A program made the translations under genes and the position numbers. Below, piece by piece: positions 34,991 to 46,343 of a stretch of 64,000 nucleotides of DNA; position 1 is the stretch's first letter, and each line of letters starts with the position of its first letter. Under the pieces are notes generated by a model. That model worked only from the letters and a program-made list of their open reading frames with translations, was not told the origin of the DNA and made no database searches. This stretch comes from Rhynchospora pubera (taxonomy: Eukaryota > Streptophyta > Magnoliopsida > Poales > Cyperaceae), in NCBI GenBank assembly GCA_028095005.1, contig CM051460.1, positions 155,615,461-155,679,460 on the forward strand, written 5' to 3'.

Positions 34991-36103
34991 AGCGACCCAC
35001 AGATCTCGCCAGCGACCCACAGGGAGGCAGCGGGTAGCAGATGTTTACTGGCGATATAGGAGATTTCAACGGGTCGCTAGACACAGCAGCGGGCCGCTGG
35101 AAGATGTTAACCGACAGACAAAAATAGCCAGCCAGATTTGCTATCTCCTCCATAACTGTCTATGCCAAATTTAGAGCCTCTACTTGCACGACCTCCACCT
35201 TTAGAGAACCGCCAATGCATGTTATATAAGGAGGAAGCGTTGAAGACAGAGGGGTCGGCAAATTAGAGGAGTTATTCTGGGCGAAAGGAGAACGATTCTA
35301 CACAGGTCTAGCGGGTCGCCAGAGACATCTGCGGGCCGCTGTCGAGTAGCAGAAGACAGAAAGAAAGGGATCGAGTTGCTTTTCTGTTGTAACTTTATTT
35401 CTTTCTTATGTTTTCTTTTCTCTTTGATACTTGGATGTTTTGTTTGATGTCTGATCGCGAGTAGATACCTTTTTAGGGGCCATGGCAGTGAACCTTTAAG
35501 TTTATGAATTGATATTGTTATTTAGTTGATTTCTTAGTTGCATGTTGTGTTTTATTTCCCTTCTTCAATTGTTTATCTGATTGAAATTGAATTGCTTAGG
35601 TTAGTTTGCTCGTATCCATCAAGTATAGGCCTTGTTTGAATAGTTAGATAGTTAAGTCCAAACTTCTCTATGAATTTAACATCAATTGTGTCAACTTGAA
35701 GGTTTATAATCGAAAGATTCAACCAAGACTAACTAACGAGAGTTACAAGTCTTTTCTAATAGCGCAAGCTTAAGAATTCATAGGTTAGAAAGGTATAAAC
35801 CCGTAGAAACTAGACCACGAAACGAAAGTTGAAGTTTAGATCTACTTGATAGTTTTGAAGTTAGTTGAATTGAATTCAAGACCTAAAACGAGAGTTTGAT
35901 CTGTAACACTTCAACAATAACCCAACTCTATACATAAAGCAACATTTAAATCAACTAAGTAATAGTCTCAGCTTGACACCAGCGGGCCGCTGAGTGAACC
36001 AGCGAGGTGGTCTATGCCCGCCAAGTAGCCAGCGACCAGCTGATCTGACAAGCGACCTGAGTCCACTTCAGCGGGCCGCTACGAAAGCCAGCGAACCGCT
36101 GGG
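34991..36103. repeat. Paired palindromic microrepeat of solo LTR C, core AGCGGGCCGCT
   Basis: A second repeat family with a different core but the same paired layout. Pairs 20 bp apart: 34991/35011 (AGCGACCCAC twice), 35070/35090 (CGGGTCGCT, CGGGCCGCT), 35312/35332, 35981/36001, 36031/36051 and 36071/36091. The cores vary between a perfect AGCGGGCCGCT palindrome and half-sites. Confidence 0.85.
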
Positions 36104-36778
36104 ACTGGAATAAACTGAAAGAATTAGCATGCCTCAAGCCCCTAACTTCTAATTAGCCAATTAATCCATTTTTATTGCATTCTGTTTTATTTAATATTGA
36201 TTTAATTTAGTTGTTAATCTCGAAACTAAACTCAATAATCCTGTAAACTTCTAGTTTAGTAGATTAAGTAAAATTGAAACTTGGTTATCAAACATCCGTC
36301 CTTGTGGTTCGACCTCTAAATACTTAGACGACTATCGTACGCTTGCGATACAAATTTGAGTAAAATAGGGTATAATTCTAAAACAAGAAAATCACCATCA
36401 ATGACCTTCGTGCTACAGATTCGTTCTTGAATTTCAAATTTTAAACAACCGATTCAAACCATTCACTATCTTCTTCATATTGAAATCTCATTAGAAACCA
36501 AATTTTATATTTTTTTAAATTTTTTTACTATTTTTCTCATATTTTTTAAAATCACTTTTATTGAAGGGTCCAGAATTTATTAGATTAAGTATTTTAAAAA
36601 ATCTGAGAAAAATAGTAAAAAAAAATTAAAAAAAATGTAAAATTTGGTTTCTAATGGGATTTCAATATGAAGAAGATAATGAACGGTTTGGATCGGTCGT
36701 TTGAAACATGAAATTCAAGAATGAATCCGTAGTACGAAGGTCATCCGTGCTATGCATAGCATTCTAGCAATCCTCATA

Positions 36779-37340
36779 ATTTTATGTTAACAAGTTCATA
36801 TAATGTCCTCTTATTAGATATCTTAGAAGAATGCGAAAAATAGATAAACAATTACATATCTTTATCAACTTTTTAGATGACTTAAGGCACCAATCAATGC
36901 TGAGTCATACGATATGACGATATTAATGTTGAAAAAAATGAAACTAATTGTTAATGATCTATATAGTGTTTCAGTTTAGACAAAAGAACTCTCATTGCAC
37001 AAATTTTCTTTACTTTTCGTTATCAGATATCTCATTTTAAATCAAAATCTTGTATTGCTTGAAACAATAATTTAATAAATTGGCAGCTTAAAATTACACT
37101 GATAAATTCACCATTTGTTAACGGAAGTATAATTGTTCATCTACATAATATTGAGATGAATTTTAAAAATTTATATGATTTTATTTTCATCAATGTATTA
37201 ACATAACCCCATGAGGCCTTTTGGGGAATTGGGGGTGCTCTATAAATGTTTTTTTTTAATTTGGTAGCAAAGTAAATATTAAACTTTGTTTATTAATGCA
37301 TATGAAAAAGGAAAGACTATCTCTTACTAACAATTATTAG
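36779..37340. other. Intergenic, no gene recognised
   Basis: AT-rich sequence between foldback elements 1 and 2. Nothing identifiable. Confidence 0.5.

Positions 37341-37393
<53 letters not shown>
37341..37393. repeat. TA then GA microsatellite
   Basis: About 12 TA units followed by about 14 GA units, directly abutting the left end of foldback element 2. Confidence 0.9.
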
Positions 37394-37398
<5 letters not shown>

Positions 37399-37792
37399 CT
37401 ATAGTGAGTTGCAACTCACCAAAACGTCCGTGAGTCGCGCTCAAAATTTCAAAATTTAGTTCAAAATGACCGATCCAAACCTTCTAATACGATCATTCTA
37501 TTGAAATCTCCATGGAGACCAAATTTTATATTTTTTTAAATTTTTAAGTATTTATTTCGTATTTTTAAAAACTGCTGTTTTTGAACGGTTCAGAATTAAT
37601 TAGATTAATAATGATTTTCTAAAATTTCAAAAAAATACTTAAAAATTTCGAAAAAAATATAAAACTTAATATGTATGGAGATTTCAATAGGTAGATCATA
37701 TTAGACCGTTTGGATCGGTCATTTTGAACTAAATTTTGAAATTTTAAGCGCGACTCACAGACGCTTTGGTGAGTTGCAACTCACCGTAGCAA

Positions 37793-37796
<4 letters not shown>
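37392..37796. mobile_element. Foldback MITE 2
   Basis: About 405 bp, almost all inverted repeat. It opens AGTTTTGCTATAGTGAGTTG and closes with the complement, with the perfect palindrome GTGAGTTGCAACTCAC inside each end. The arms contain ATGACCGATCCAAACC and ACCAAATTTTATATTTTTTT, both shared in part with elements 1 and 3. A TA microsatellite lies at its right, and TA plus GA repeats at its left. Confidence 0.8.

Positions 37797-37858
<62 letters not shown>
37797..37858. repeat. TA microsatellite between foldback elements
   Basis: About 31 uninterrupted TA units between foldback elements 2 and 3. Confidence 0.95.
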
Positions 37859-37862
<4 letters not shown>

Positions 37863-38259
37863 GGGTGATAAAATACACTCTGGTGTACGGATCGTCCTCG
37901 TACACCAGAGTCGTTTTTGAAATCCAAAAATCAAACGGTCGATCCGAACCGTTCAACTTGTTCTCTATATTGAAAAACTCTTGGAGACCAAATTTTATAT
38001 TTTTTCGAATTTTTTTGCTATATATTATGATATTTTCAAATTGGAGGGCCTGAAATACTCCAATTGTAGTGTTTTTTGAAAATATCATAATATATAGCAA
38101 AAAAATTCGAAAAATGATAAAATTTGGTCTCCGAGAGTTTTTCAATATGGAGAATAACTTGAACGGTTCGGATCGACTGTTTGATTTTTGGATTTCATAA
38201 ACGACTCTGGTGTACGGGAGACGATCCATACACCATAATGTATTTTATCAATCCACTCT
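37859..38259. mobile_element. Foldback MITE 3
   Basis: About 400 bp with inverted arms. The ends carry GATAAAATACA and GGTGTACGGATCGTC segments and the core has ACGGTCGATCCGAACCGTTC and GAGACCAAATTTTATAT. It is bordered by TA runs on both sides (37797-37858 and 38260-38285). It has no coding sequence; the 144- and 62-codon frames are antisense to each other through the inverted repeat. Confidence 0.8.
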
Positions 38260-38285
38260 ATATATATGTATATATATATATATAT

Positions 38286-39246
38286 AATTTATTTTTTAAG
38301 AGTATATTTAAATCTATCTCAACTTATTTCATTTTCAATGAATACATTCACCTATAGTTTTTTTCTCTATATTGCATCCGGTTTTTACATAATTATATTT
38401 AAGTATAAATACATTATGAACTTTACAAAAAAAAATAGGAAAAAACTGTATAGAATTCATGATTCAAACATTTTGTAGACTTTCATGTCACTGCAAATAA
38501 ATTTATATATTTTTTTCGTTATACGAAGGCATTAAAAGCAGTTTGTTATTTATTGACTTAAAAACATCAAAATTCAAGTAGATACAGATCATGGAGATAC
38601 ACTTGCTACTACTTTAATTCAGGGTACACAGTTCTGAGGATCCGAAGCAGATATCAGAAAAGCAGAATGAGGACACCTGTCAATCTGTCATGTCAGTTTA
38701 CCGTTAAGAGCTTCCCAGGATGATAAAATTCGAATATCCGATCCAGGGTCACATGTGTGTAACAAGCTCCCACCTATTCATATACGCAACTATAAGCGGG
38801 TTCTTCTACAACAATCTTATATAGATATAGCCACAGAAAATCTTCACTAATGTCCAGCCGGCCAAATCGGCCATCCCGAGAATTCGCTCTCTTCGAATAT
38901 TACACTCTACATCTGGTCCATTTACAAATTCTTAGACCACAAGTTACCGACTAGTGGGACCCATATCAATGCAGTTTCTTCGGTCTACGAATCAGTTTCC
39001 CTTCTTTTCCAGAAATATAAAAAGAGAAGAACCGCCTGGGCACTTCTCTTTTCGGCTCTCTAAAATTCTTCTTCCAGGTTCCTCTTTCCAAATATCAAAA
39101 ACTGATATTAAAAACGAGAAGAGAAAAATAAAGGGAAGGAAGAAAAGTTCATGGATCTCTCTTCCTCCTTCCCCTGACCAGGAGAAATTTATCATTTATC
39201 AAATCCATCCTTCAATAGATCCAAATTATCAAACTCGTCCAATCCA
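38286..39246. other. Upstream region of the ACD11-like gene
   Basis: AT-rich to about 38600, then the probable promoter and 5' UTR of the plus-strand lipid-transfer gene. No clear TATA box was assigned. Confidence 0.5.
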
Positions 39247-41313
39247 ATGGGGGAGGAGAGCTTCTTGGCGTGCAACGAGGAGCCATTCAAGGAGCAACCG
39301 CTCAAGGTCGTCGACGCCGACGCCACGCCGCTTAGCGCCGTGGCGGAGGCGTTTGAGCAGCTCTCTCGGTTGATCGAATCGGGCGAAAGGTGCCTTCGTC
39401 TCTCCACCTTTGGCAGTGCGTGCTCGCTCGTCTCTATTTTGTTTGGGTGCCTTGGTTTCGCCTTCAAATTTGCCGAGCTCGAGTATGTCTCCAAGGTTGG
39501 CATTTTTGTTTTTTTTATACTTTAATTTAGTCCTTTTGTTTGTTTTATTTTTACTTTTGTCGGATGGAGTTAAATGCAGATTTTTCTATTTAGGTAATTT
39601 GTTAAGTTTGTGATTAGGCTTCTATATTAGTATTATTTCAGATCTAGCTGTCAAGCGCTTTCTCATTGAAGGCAAATCCAGTTTTTCTTGATCCAACTTT
39701 GGAGATGGTTTTGTGATTATTTGTGTAAATTGCAATGGCAAAAGTATTTTATTGAAACTGCCAACTAGAAAGGGCTTTCGTAGTGATCTAAAGGAGACAC
39801 GCCAGAGTGAAATTATGTTAGAGCCTTATAAACTGAAGCAAATATGACATTTATTTTAAAGGAAGTTGGCTTTTACTTTTTAATCATTAATCATTATAGA
39901 TAGAAAAGTTATCGTTGCCTTACTTTTATTTAAAAAATATTCAGCAACAGCTTTGGCTGTGAATGCAATTTCTTCTCTATGTTTGCCCGATGTGAATATG
40001 CCTCGCATATTTGACTCTTTATATTTTCCAAAGAGGTGTTAAAAACAAATTTCTCATCTGTATCCTCCTTTTGCAAAGACAACCTTGTAAAGTTGCATGG
40101 TTCACAATTGAGTCCCTAGCATGACTAGGTTGACTTTGAATTGACATTTCTTTCAATTGGTTGTAAACTGCAGGTGAATGACCTGATTGAAGCATCAAAA
40201 GAGTATGACACACTTCAAAGCATTCTTGACAATGATGTGAAGAACAACACTGTCCAACATAAAGGAAGCCACTCGCGTAATTTGCGCCGTGTCAGGCTTG
40301 GTCTTGACCTCATCCGGGCCTTGTTTGAGCAATTCCTTGTTACCAAGTATGTGTTCTCTTTCTGTCCCCCCTACCACCCTCTCCCTCTCGCATATGCAAC
40401 ACTATAAGTATGATTTTGATCATTAATTGGTAATATCTTGATTATTTTTTGGGTATGTGAGGCCTTATGACTTGCTCAATACATTAGGGGTTTTAAAAAC
40501 ATATTGTAAAAATTCATATAAATTACTCCAAATCTGAAATCTATGAACCAATAATCCAATTGCCACTGTGCGGGTCTGCCACTGGACTGATAATACCAGC
40601 AGCCAGAAGGTGTGTAAAAAAATTTCTTTTTCCTGGGTGTTTCAACAGTTTGGGCAGTATCATGCGTCTCCCCTTTTGCTGTTTAGTTTTATTGCATGGG
40701 GAAATATAAGATATGCGAGAAAAGACTGAAGCAGCTTAATGCAGGCATACTGTACCCTATCAATTAATAACGACGACCATGCATTTGAAGTATACCTTCA
40801 AGTTTCCTAGTATCAATTAATTATTTCCTAGTACCCTATCAATTAATGGTTTGATTTATATAATGTTAAAATATTTCAGGGATGGCTCACTAAGAGATGC
40901 AGCAACAACTGCATATGGACAAGTGTGTGCACCGTTTCATAACTGGGCAATTCGGAGAGCAGTTGGTGCTGGCATGTACACTTTACCAACCAGAGACCAA
41001 CTAATATCTAGACTAAATGAAACCGGTAAGCTCCTTCAACCATTTTAGTAAATTAATATCTGGGTCTCAAGTATTCTACCTGAATTCTGTTCAATTATTG
41101 CTTTGTATGATATTCTGGTATGTTTAGAAGCTTGAATGGAAACGGCTGCATGTACTTTTTGTTTTTTCATTCCTAATTAGAAACTTAACTGAACATGTTA
41201 ATGCAGATTATTCTGTACAGAAGGAGATGAGGCGATACATTGATGCTTCTAGCCCTATTATACGATATATCGATGATCTTTACATTTCACGAAACATTAG
41301 TCTAGATTGGTAA
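39247..41313 (+). CDS. ACD11-like sphingolipid (ceramide-1-phosphate) transfer protein
   Basis: Four exons (39247-39495, 40174-40346, 40880-41025, 41217-less 10, that is 41207-41313) give 224 residues. Nearly the whole chain is one glycolipid-transfer-protein (GLTP) fold. Landmarks: ACSLVSILFGCLGFAFKFAE (59-78), the headgroup-binding Asp86 in VNDLIEAS, Arg118 and Arg122 in GSHSRNLRRV, and His161 in APFHNWAIRRAV, followed by MYTLPTRDQL and a C-terminal SLDW. These match the Asp-Arg-Arg-His set of Arabidopsis ACD11. ACD11 moves ceramide-1-phosphate and phyto-ceramide-1-phosphate between membranes in the cytosol; its loss causes accelerated cell death and defence activation. The N-terminal 25 residues are an extension without homology that I recognise. 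The gene looks intact, and a possible AATAAA lies near 41701. Confidence 0.94.
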
Positions 41314-43475
41314 AATTGGGCTTCATTAGGTGCTCCAATCTCAAAGAAAACTCCAATTATCAGATATTCGCCCAAAACTATTCCTTATTCTTTCCTTCTT
41401 TTATTCATTTCCTAAGAGTTGAAAGATTTTTGTCTTTTTTCTTTTTGGCATTGTGTTTTCTTTGGTGTACCATTTCTTGCCCAAATTGTTTCTGTTTAGA
41501 AACTAATTAAAATAGGGCAAGGAAAGAGGAATAGTTGGTGTGATAGGTGGAACTGGAAACGATTTTATAGTTTTGTGATGTAAATTGGTTTGGGTTAAAC
41601 ATTTTTGGGCCATTTAGTTTTAGGTTCTGCCATGCGTGAAATATTTTGTAATCTTTAGATATAACAGGCACCAAGAGGCTCCATCTCCATTCTCCAATGC
41701 AATAAAAAGTATGTAAATTAACCGTGTTTTATACATCTTTTACTTCACATCTGCCAAGTTTATTGTATACAGTTGTTGATAATGGGACTGATGCTTCTAT
41801 GACCAAATAAAATTTTAGTACTTTTTAATGCGGCTCGTGCCATAAATGGATCTAATAAAACATATTTCTCTTTGTTTTAAATTTTTATCTCCAAAAGGAA
41901 GAGACCAAAATTGCACTGGTACTCCTCGTCACCCCGTACCATTGTACAGTTCTCTTATTCCAAACCAAATCTTACAATCAATGATTCAACATGGATTTTG
42001 TTTTAACTCAAAAGATTACATGACAAGCTCTGTCCTATTATATATTATGTTTTCGTGCAATCTGTTCTAGGGATCCATGTTAAGTTGTCAAGACGCACCA
42101 AAGCATCTAAATACATATTGTTCTAAATTAATATTGCGGTGTTTTGGTTTGTTTAGTTCGAATATGTTTAATTTTATGTAATCTATTATTTACAACTCTA
42201 TTACAGTGTAATTATCTCAAGTTATATAATCTGCAACCATTAACAAAGATAAGTTTTGTATGCAAAGTAAAAACGTATTCAAACACAGCTTTAAATTTTG
42301 GCGATGCTTAAATGAGGACTATGTCACAAATCTCTATTCTCTATTCTTTATAAACCTACAGATCCAAGAGGGTTACCGATTGATTTGATATGTGGTTCAA
42401 TATCAATCACTAGATAAAAAAAAATAATAGGTTTTGATTTTCCGTCTAAGAAGGAAACAAATTGAGCAACATATTGCTATTCTCTAATATTATTTTGTTT
42501 TTTTTATTTGCCTACGGAGACATCTTTTGCTAGTTAATTAAAAAGAGCCTTCTCTTTGCTTTTGAATGACTTGCTCTCGGCTTTAACTATATATGCACTG
42601 TACAACCAGCAAAAGAATGCTCGTTGTGTTACGCTGAGTAATAGTTCCAGTGCTTGTGATATTTGTGAATTTTATTTTCTTTGGAATGTGATTGTTCGAG
42701 GTATCTGTTAAATTCACAACTCTAATAATCTGCAACTAAAATTCACTAACTTAATTATTTTCCTAACATTATTATTAATAGATAGTTTCGTCTATGGTAT
42801 ATTCATTATATTTTAAAAAACAATGTTGTTCAAATCAAAATATTCACATGGAAGATTTATTTGTTTTCGTTTACATTGGGTATGTATCAAATTTGGATCA
42901 GTTTAAATGTCTTGAACCTTTCATAAAATAATTTAAAATTTTGAACTGTTCTATTTTAGTACTTTTCGAAAAATGACAAATCTAAATTGATCCAAATTTG
43001 ATAAATGTCTTACTCCAATGCTGAAGAACATATTAACAAATTTAATTCAAATAAATGTTAAAATGTTTTGTAGAGAAAGATGTATGTCAAAATTATCTCT
43101 TTCTACTCGCAAATGATAGGCTTCAAAAAAGATTTTGAACACAGTTAGAATATCATATACAGCAGCTCAATAAAAATTCTCTGATGTTCTGATTAACATT
43201 TCATCATCTGCTTATTACAAAAGTTATATTGACGATCATCATTAGGAAGTTATTTCATCGTACTAATTGTTTTGTAGCACTTAATGTAGTTTGGCTCTCC
43301 TAAATATCCCTTCTCGGCATTCATAATGCATATGCAGCATCCAGGGGCATTCTGTCCAAGAAAGTCATAACAAATTTTAAAACATAGAATCTAACTAAAG
43401 TTACAAATAATCCAAATACCCCCTAACTCCAAACTCGGAGGGCTCACATAATCACATTCAAATTTGAATCATGCA
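41314..43475. other. Intergenic, no gene recognised
   Basis: 3' flank of the ACD11-like gene, then AT-rich sequence. Frames up to 74 codons have no domain or splice partner. Confidence 0.55.
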
Positions 43476-43706
43476 CTATCCATAATCAGTTTTTTGAGCT
43501 ACATATTGCTTAGGCTGGTGTACCAATTCTGTCGAATCTGGTCCGAACACAAACTGAGCCACCTCTTGCACTCGTTCATCTATTACAGCCTCAAACTCAC
43601 GGCGATCAAATCGGGACGTGGCAAATAGGAGCAAAGCAGCCATGGAAATGATGAGAAGAGGAGCAAGCGATGACAAGAGATCGTTGAGGTATAATATAAA
43701 CATCAT
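43476..43706 (-). CDS. Possible small membrane peptide, 76 residues
   Basis: A single-exon frame with two adjacent ATG codons at 43706 and 43703. Residues 10-29 (LLSSLAPLLIISMAALLLFA) are a strong membrane segment, and a charged amphipathic part follows (DRREFEAVIDERVQEVAQFV). I do not recognise the family. A TATTTATA stretch on the minus strand at 43762-43769, about 57 bp upstream, could serve as a TATA box, though the same bases read as a better TATA box on the plus strand. No intron is needed. It could also be a chance frame. Confidence 0.4.
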   Translation of the reverse strand: MMFILYLNDLLSSLAPLLIISMAALLLFATSRFDRREFEAVIDERVQEVAQFVFGPDSTELVHQPKQYVAQKTDYG

Positions 43707-43769
43707 TGTGGAATGTAGAAATGAAACTGGAAACTTAGCTTTGAGGGGTTGAAGCTACGTGTATAAATA

Positions 43770-44727
43770 GAGTATTTGACATTGTTCCCCTTTTCTTTTC
43801 TTTTGTTTTTCATTTTTTCCTCCCTTTTTGTTGGGCTTTCTCGTGGGAGGCAGTCATACAAAATGCAGTAAAGAGGTACTGGTGAGACCGTGAGAGTATT
43901 AGAATAGTGCTTTTTTTATTGCTTTCTGGGTTTGTCATGAAAAGATTTCACAAAAGAAGCCGTTTATAGCCTTTATGCTGTTCAACTGCTCCCTTGATAG
44001 GGCTTATCCTTTTCCCCTTCCCCCTTTCCCTGTCTGTGTTTTTATCATCTTCAATCTCCAACAAAAGTAGTTAATCGTACAAACTGCAAAGACATGCTCT
44101 AATTTTCTATTAAAATATATTAGCATAGCCATTTAGTAATAGATAATCAAATCAAATTTTATGAGTGCCACACAACAAGTAATAGCTCTCAAGAGGGAAG
44201 ATGTTTCTATATTCTTTTGTCTTTTCGTTTTCAGTTTTCAATTTTTATGAACAAGCGGGACAGGTTGATCAGGACTTTTGCATTGTCAGTTTAGAGTAAA
44301 TCACCATGCTTTGCTCATGAAAAATAATTGCCGAAATACACAATGTAAAATGTTATCACAAAACAATTCCAAAGAAAACCAAAGAAAAGTGTCCACACAA
44401 GATTCAGCTCCTGTTGCTAGCATTTCATTAGCAATACAAAGTTGAGTCACCCCGGCGAGCATGCACTGTAATCCGGTGAACTATGTTCAAATAGGAAAGA
44501 CATATAACAAATACCACTTCCAACCATTCCTATATTTAAGCTCAATTTAAGTACAGGGAAATACTTGATGGACCAGTACACTTAAAGGGGGGAAAAATTC
44601 CATGGAACCTACTAGATCCTTCTGCTATTGCTACAAAATTATATAGACAATGCAATTTACATAGCATGCCACGTTGAGCTAGATTTGAAAAGACTCCAGT
44701 TTGCACCATGCTCTTCTTTGCAATTAG
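43770..44727. other. Intergenic, no gene recognised
   Basis: Upstream side of the small ORF and 3' side of the plastid-protein gene. Pyrimidine-rich at 43790-43840. No exon seen. Confidence 0.5.
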
Positions 44728-46249
44728 CTACTCTAATGGTGGTGCCACTTCAGTAGGGTTTTGTTCGAACACTTCAGAACTTGATGAGTTGGAGTCGTCA
44801 AGCAACTCCTTTGACTGCATTGATTCCTTGTAAGCTGGTGTTTCTCTGAAATCGGTTGCACCCTGGTTATATGTTGCGACAGCAATTCCACAAGCAACTA
44901 ACTGCAGTGACAGTAAATTGTAAGATTAAATCATGAAATACTTGTTGTGAGGTAGCCATAATAAACCTGTCAACAAAAGCCAAACCTGAGGATAGAACTC
45001 AGGGATGGAGTAAATTACTTGCACATCCCATTAATGAGAAAAAGCTACCTTGATGACAATCAATTCAGTTGAAAAAATTAAAATTTTACCCTGCTGACCA
45101 GGGATAAACTAAACAGAACAATAATCATGATGTTTCCATCAGGTTGTGTAGGTTCTTATGTACCCAACTCGGTATTTGCCCAGTTACTTGCACACCAGCA
45201 ACTGTTAGTATGCGACAACAAATTGGAAGTTCATTCACACATCTCATCAAAAAAGACACTTATGAATAGCAAATCAAACTGAACCTCATCACACATAGTG
45301 CTTTCTGGTATGACATGATTTGTACAAGTACTACATACTGAGTACAATTTATGCAACAATCAAAAACATCGTTTGATTTGTTTTCTGGTTTGGTATGATT
45401 GAGACATTTCCTTGATTCCTAACTTGGACTTAGAAGAACCTATTTAAATATTCTTGATTAATTCTCACAGCGAAGACAATGCCAAAGGCCCAGAGGTACT
45501 GCACCACAAAGCCAAATGCATTCCATTGTGGCCCCTCCCAGAAGTCAGGTTCCTGTCCAGGCAGCTCCGGCATCGGCTCTTTCGATATCTCCCACAAAAT
45601 CTGAACCATATTCAACTTAAACTTCATACTAATGCTTCACAATTTACAGAAAAATATGTATGAATCAGAATAATACTGCATGGCTTGCTAAAATACTAGC
45701 AACCTTTTGGTTCACTCAATCGTAAGCCAATTCTCTGTGGCAAATACAGGCTTCAATTGGGTGACATGTTTGTCGGCTGGGGCTCCAAAGGCACCTTCAT
45801 AAAAGGCACTCTGAATACTGCTTTCAAATATTGAAGCAGCCTGTACCATATGTGCACCATTTAATAGCTGATTTAAATTCTAGTATGAGTTTAACCAGTC
45901 ATGAGCATGGTAACTAAGGTACAATTTCAAGTTTTACTATAAGTTCTACCAGTCACTTTTAGCCTTATGCTAATTTCTCATACAAAAAAAGAAATAAATA
46001 AAGCACCTCCAACTCCTCATTTTGTTGTGGGTTAGGTCCTTTCTCCTCCTCTGTAGTGGTAACTAAACCCTTCTTGCCTCGGTTATCAGACCGGCGAGTG
46101 CGTGAAGAGACGCCTCCTTCTTTCTTTGCAAACGCAACAACTGAAGCACTTCTATGCGAGAGACTTGTAAGAGAGGGGAGCGAGCGGTTGGTGAGGCTTG
46201 AGATACCGCGAGACGGGCCGGTGATCGTACCGCCAGTGAGGAGAGACAT
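44728..46249 (-). CDS. Probable plastid membrane protein, function unknown
   Basis: Three exons (46249-46007, 45600-45469, 44901-44728) join in phase to 182 residues. The start is the ATG at 46249; a GTG two codons earlier is not used. The N-terminus is rich in Ser, Thr and Arg and poor in acidic residues up to about residue 40 (MSLLTGGTITGPSRGISSLT), like a chloroplast transit peptide. The second exon carries PELPGQEPDFWEGPQW, then a single membrane helix crosses the exon 2/3 boundary (FVVQYLWAFGIVFALVACGI). The acidic C-terminal tail contains GATDFRETPAYKES. The Trp-rich block before the helix looks conserved-protein-like, but I cannot name the family. A further in-frame exon at 45840-45712 ends in a stop and may give a shorter isoform. 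A thylakoid or envelope location is inference. Confidence 0.75.
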
Positions 46250-46333
46250 TGCCACACACTTGACTTGAGAGAGAAAGAGAGAACCTCTCAGAGCATCACT
46301 GGCTTGAAATGCGGGGAGAATAGAAGATAAGAA

Positions 46334-46343
46334 GTTCTAGAAC
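46334..46343. promoter_or_regulatory. Two-unit heat-shock-element-like palindrome
   Basis: GTTCTAGAAC, a perfect nTTCnnGAAn palindrome 85 bp upstream of the start codon of the plastid-protein gene. Functional elements usually have three units, so this is weak. Confidence 0.25.

Larger units (their letters stand above)
20899..34992. repeat. ACCAG target duplication of the Athila element
   Basis: ACCAG at 20899-20903 and again at 34988-34992 directly abuts the two LTR ends. It is perfect, so the element has not recombined with another copy since insertion. Confidence 0.95.
20711..36400 (+). mobile_element. Solo LTR C, Athila-like, split by a full Athila element
   Basis: The left part (20711-20903) begins TGATAAATGG and the right part (34993-36400) ends CACCATCA. 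The pieces are flanked by a perfect 5-bp duplication ATGAC (20706-20710 and 36401-36405). Together they give about 1.6 kb. The end segment, with TTGTGGTTCGACCTC near 36302, is typical of the U5 end of Athila-type LTRs and puts it on the plus strand. It contains paired GC-rich palindromes, listed separately. The full element at 20904-34987 is inserted in it with its own duplication ACCAG. Confidence 0.85.
20675..36775. mobile_element. Foldback MITE 1, split by nested insertions
   Basis: The outer ends are inverted: GAGGATTGTTAAAATGCTAT at 20675 pairs with the right end running to 36775. With the insertion removed, the element is 20675-20710 joined to 36406-36775, about 406 bp. Nearly all of it folds back, with arms of about 180 bp and a short loop around 36540-36590. 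It is flanked by ATA (20672-20674, 36776-36778). The internal ACCAAATTTTATATTTTTTT block is shared with foldback elements 2 and 3. The solo LTR C inserted into its left arm. Confidence 0.8.

Noticed and set aside
37795..38229. 144-codon minus-strand frame
   Set aside because: Made by the foldback element and the TA microsatellite; ends in a Tyr-Ile run.
46247..46255. GTG-initiated start two codons before the ATG of the plastid-protein gene
   Set aside because: Nuclear genes start at ATG; the ATG at 46249 is used instead.
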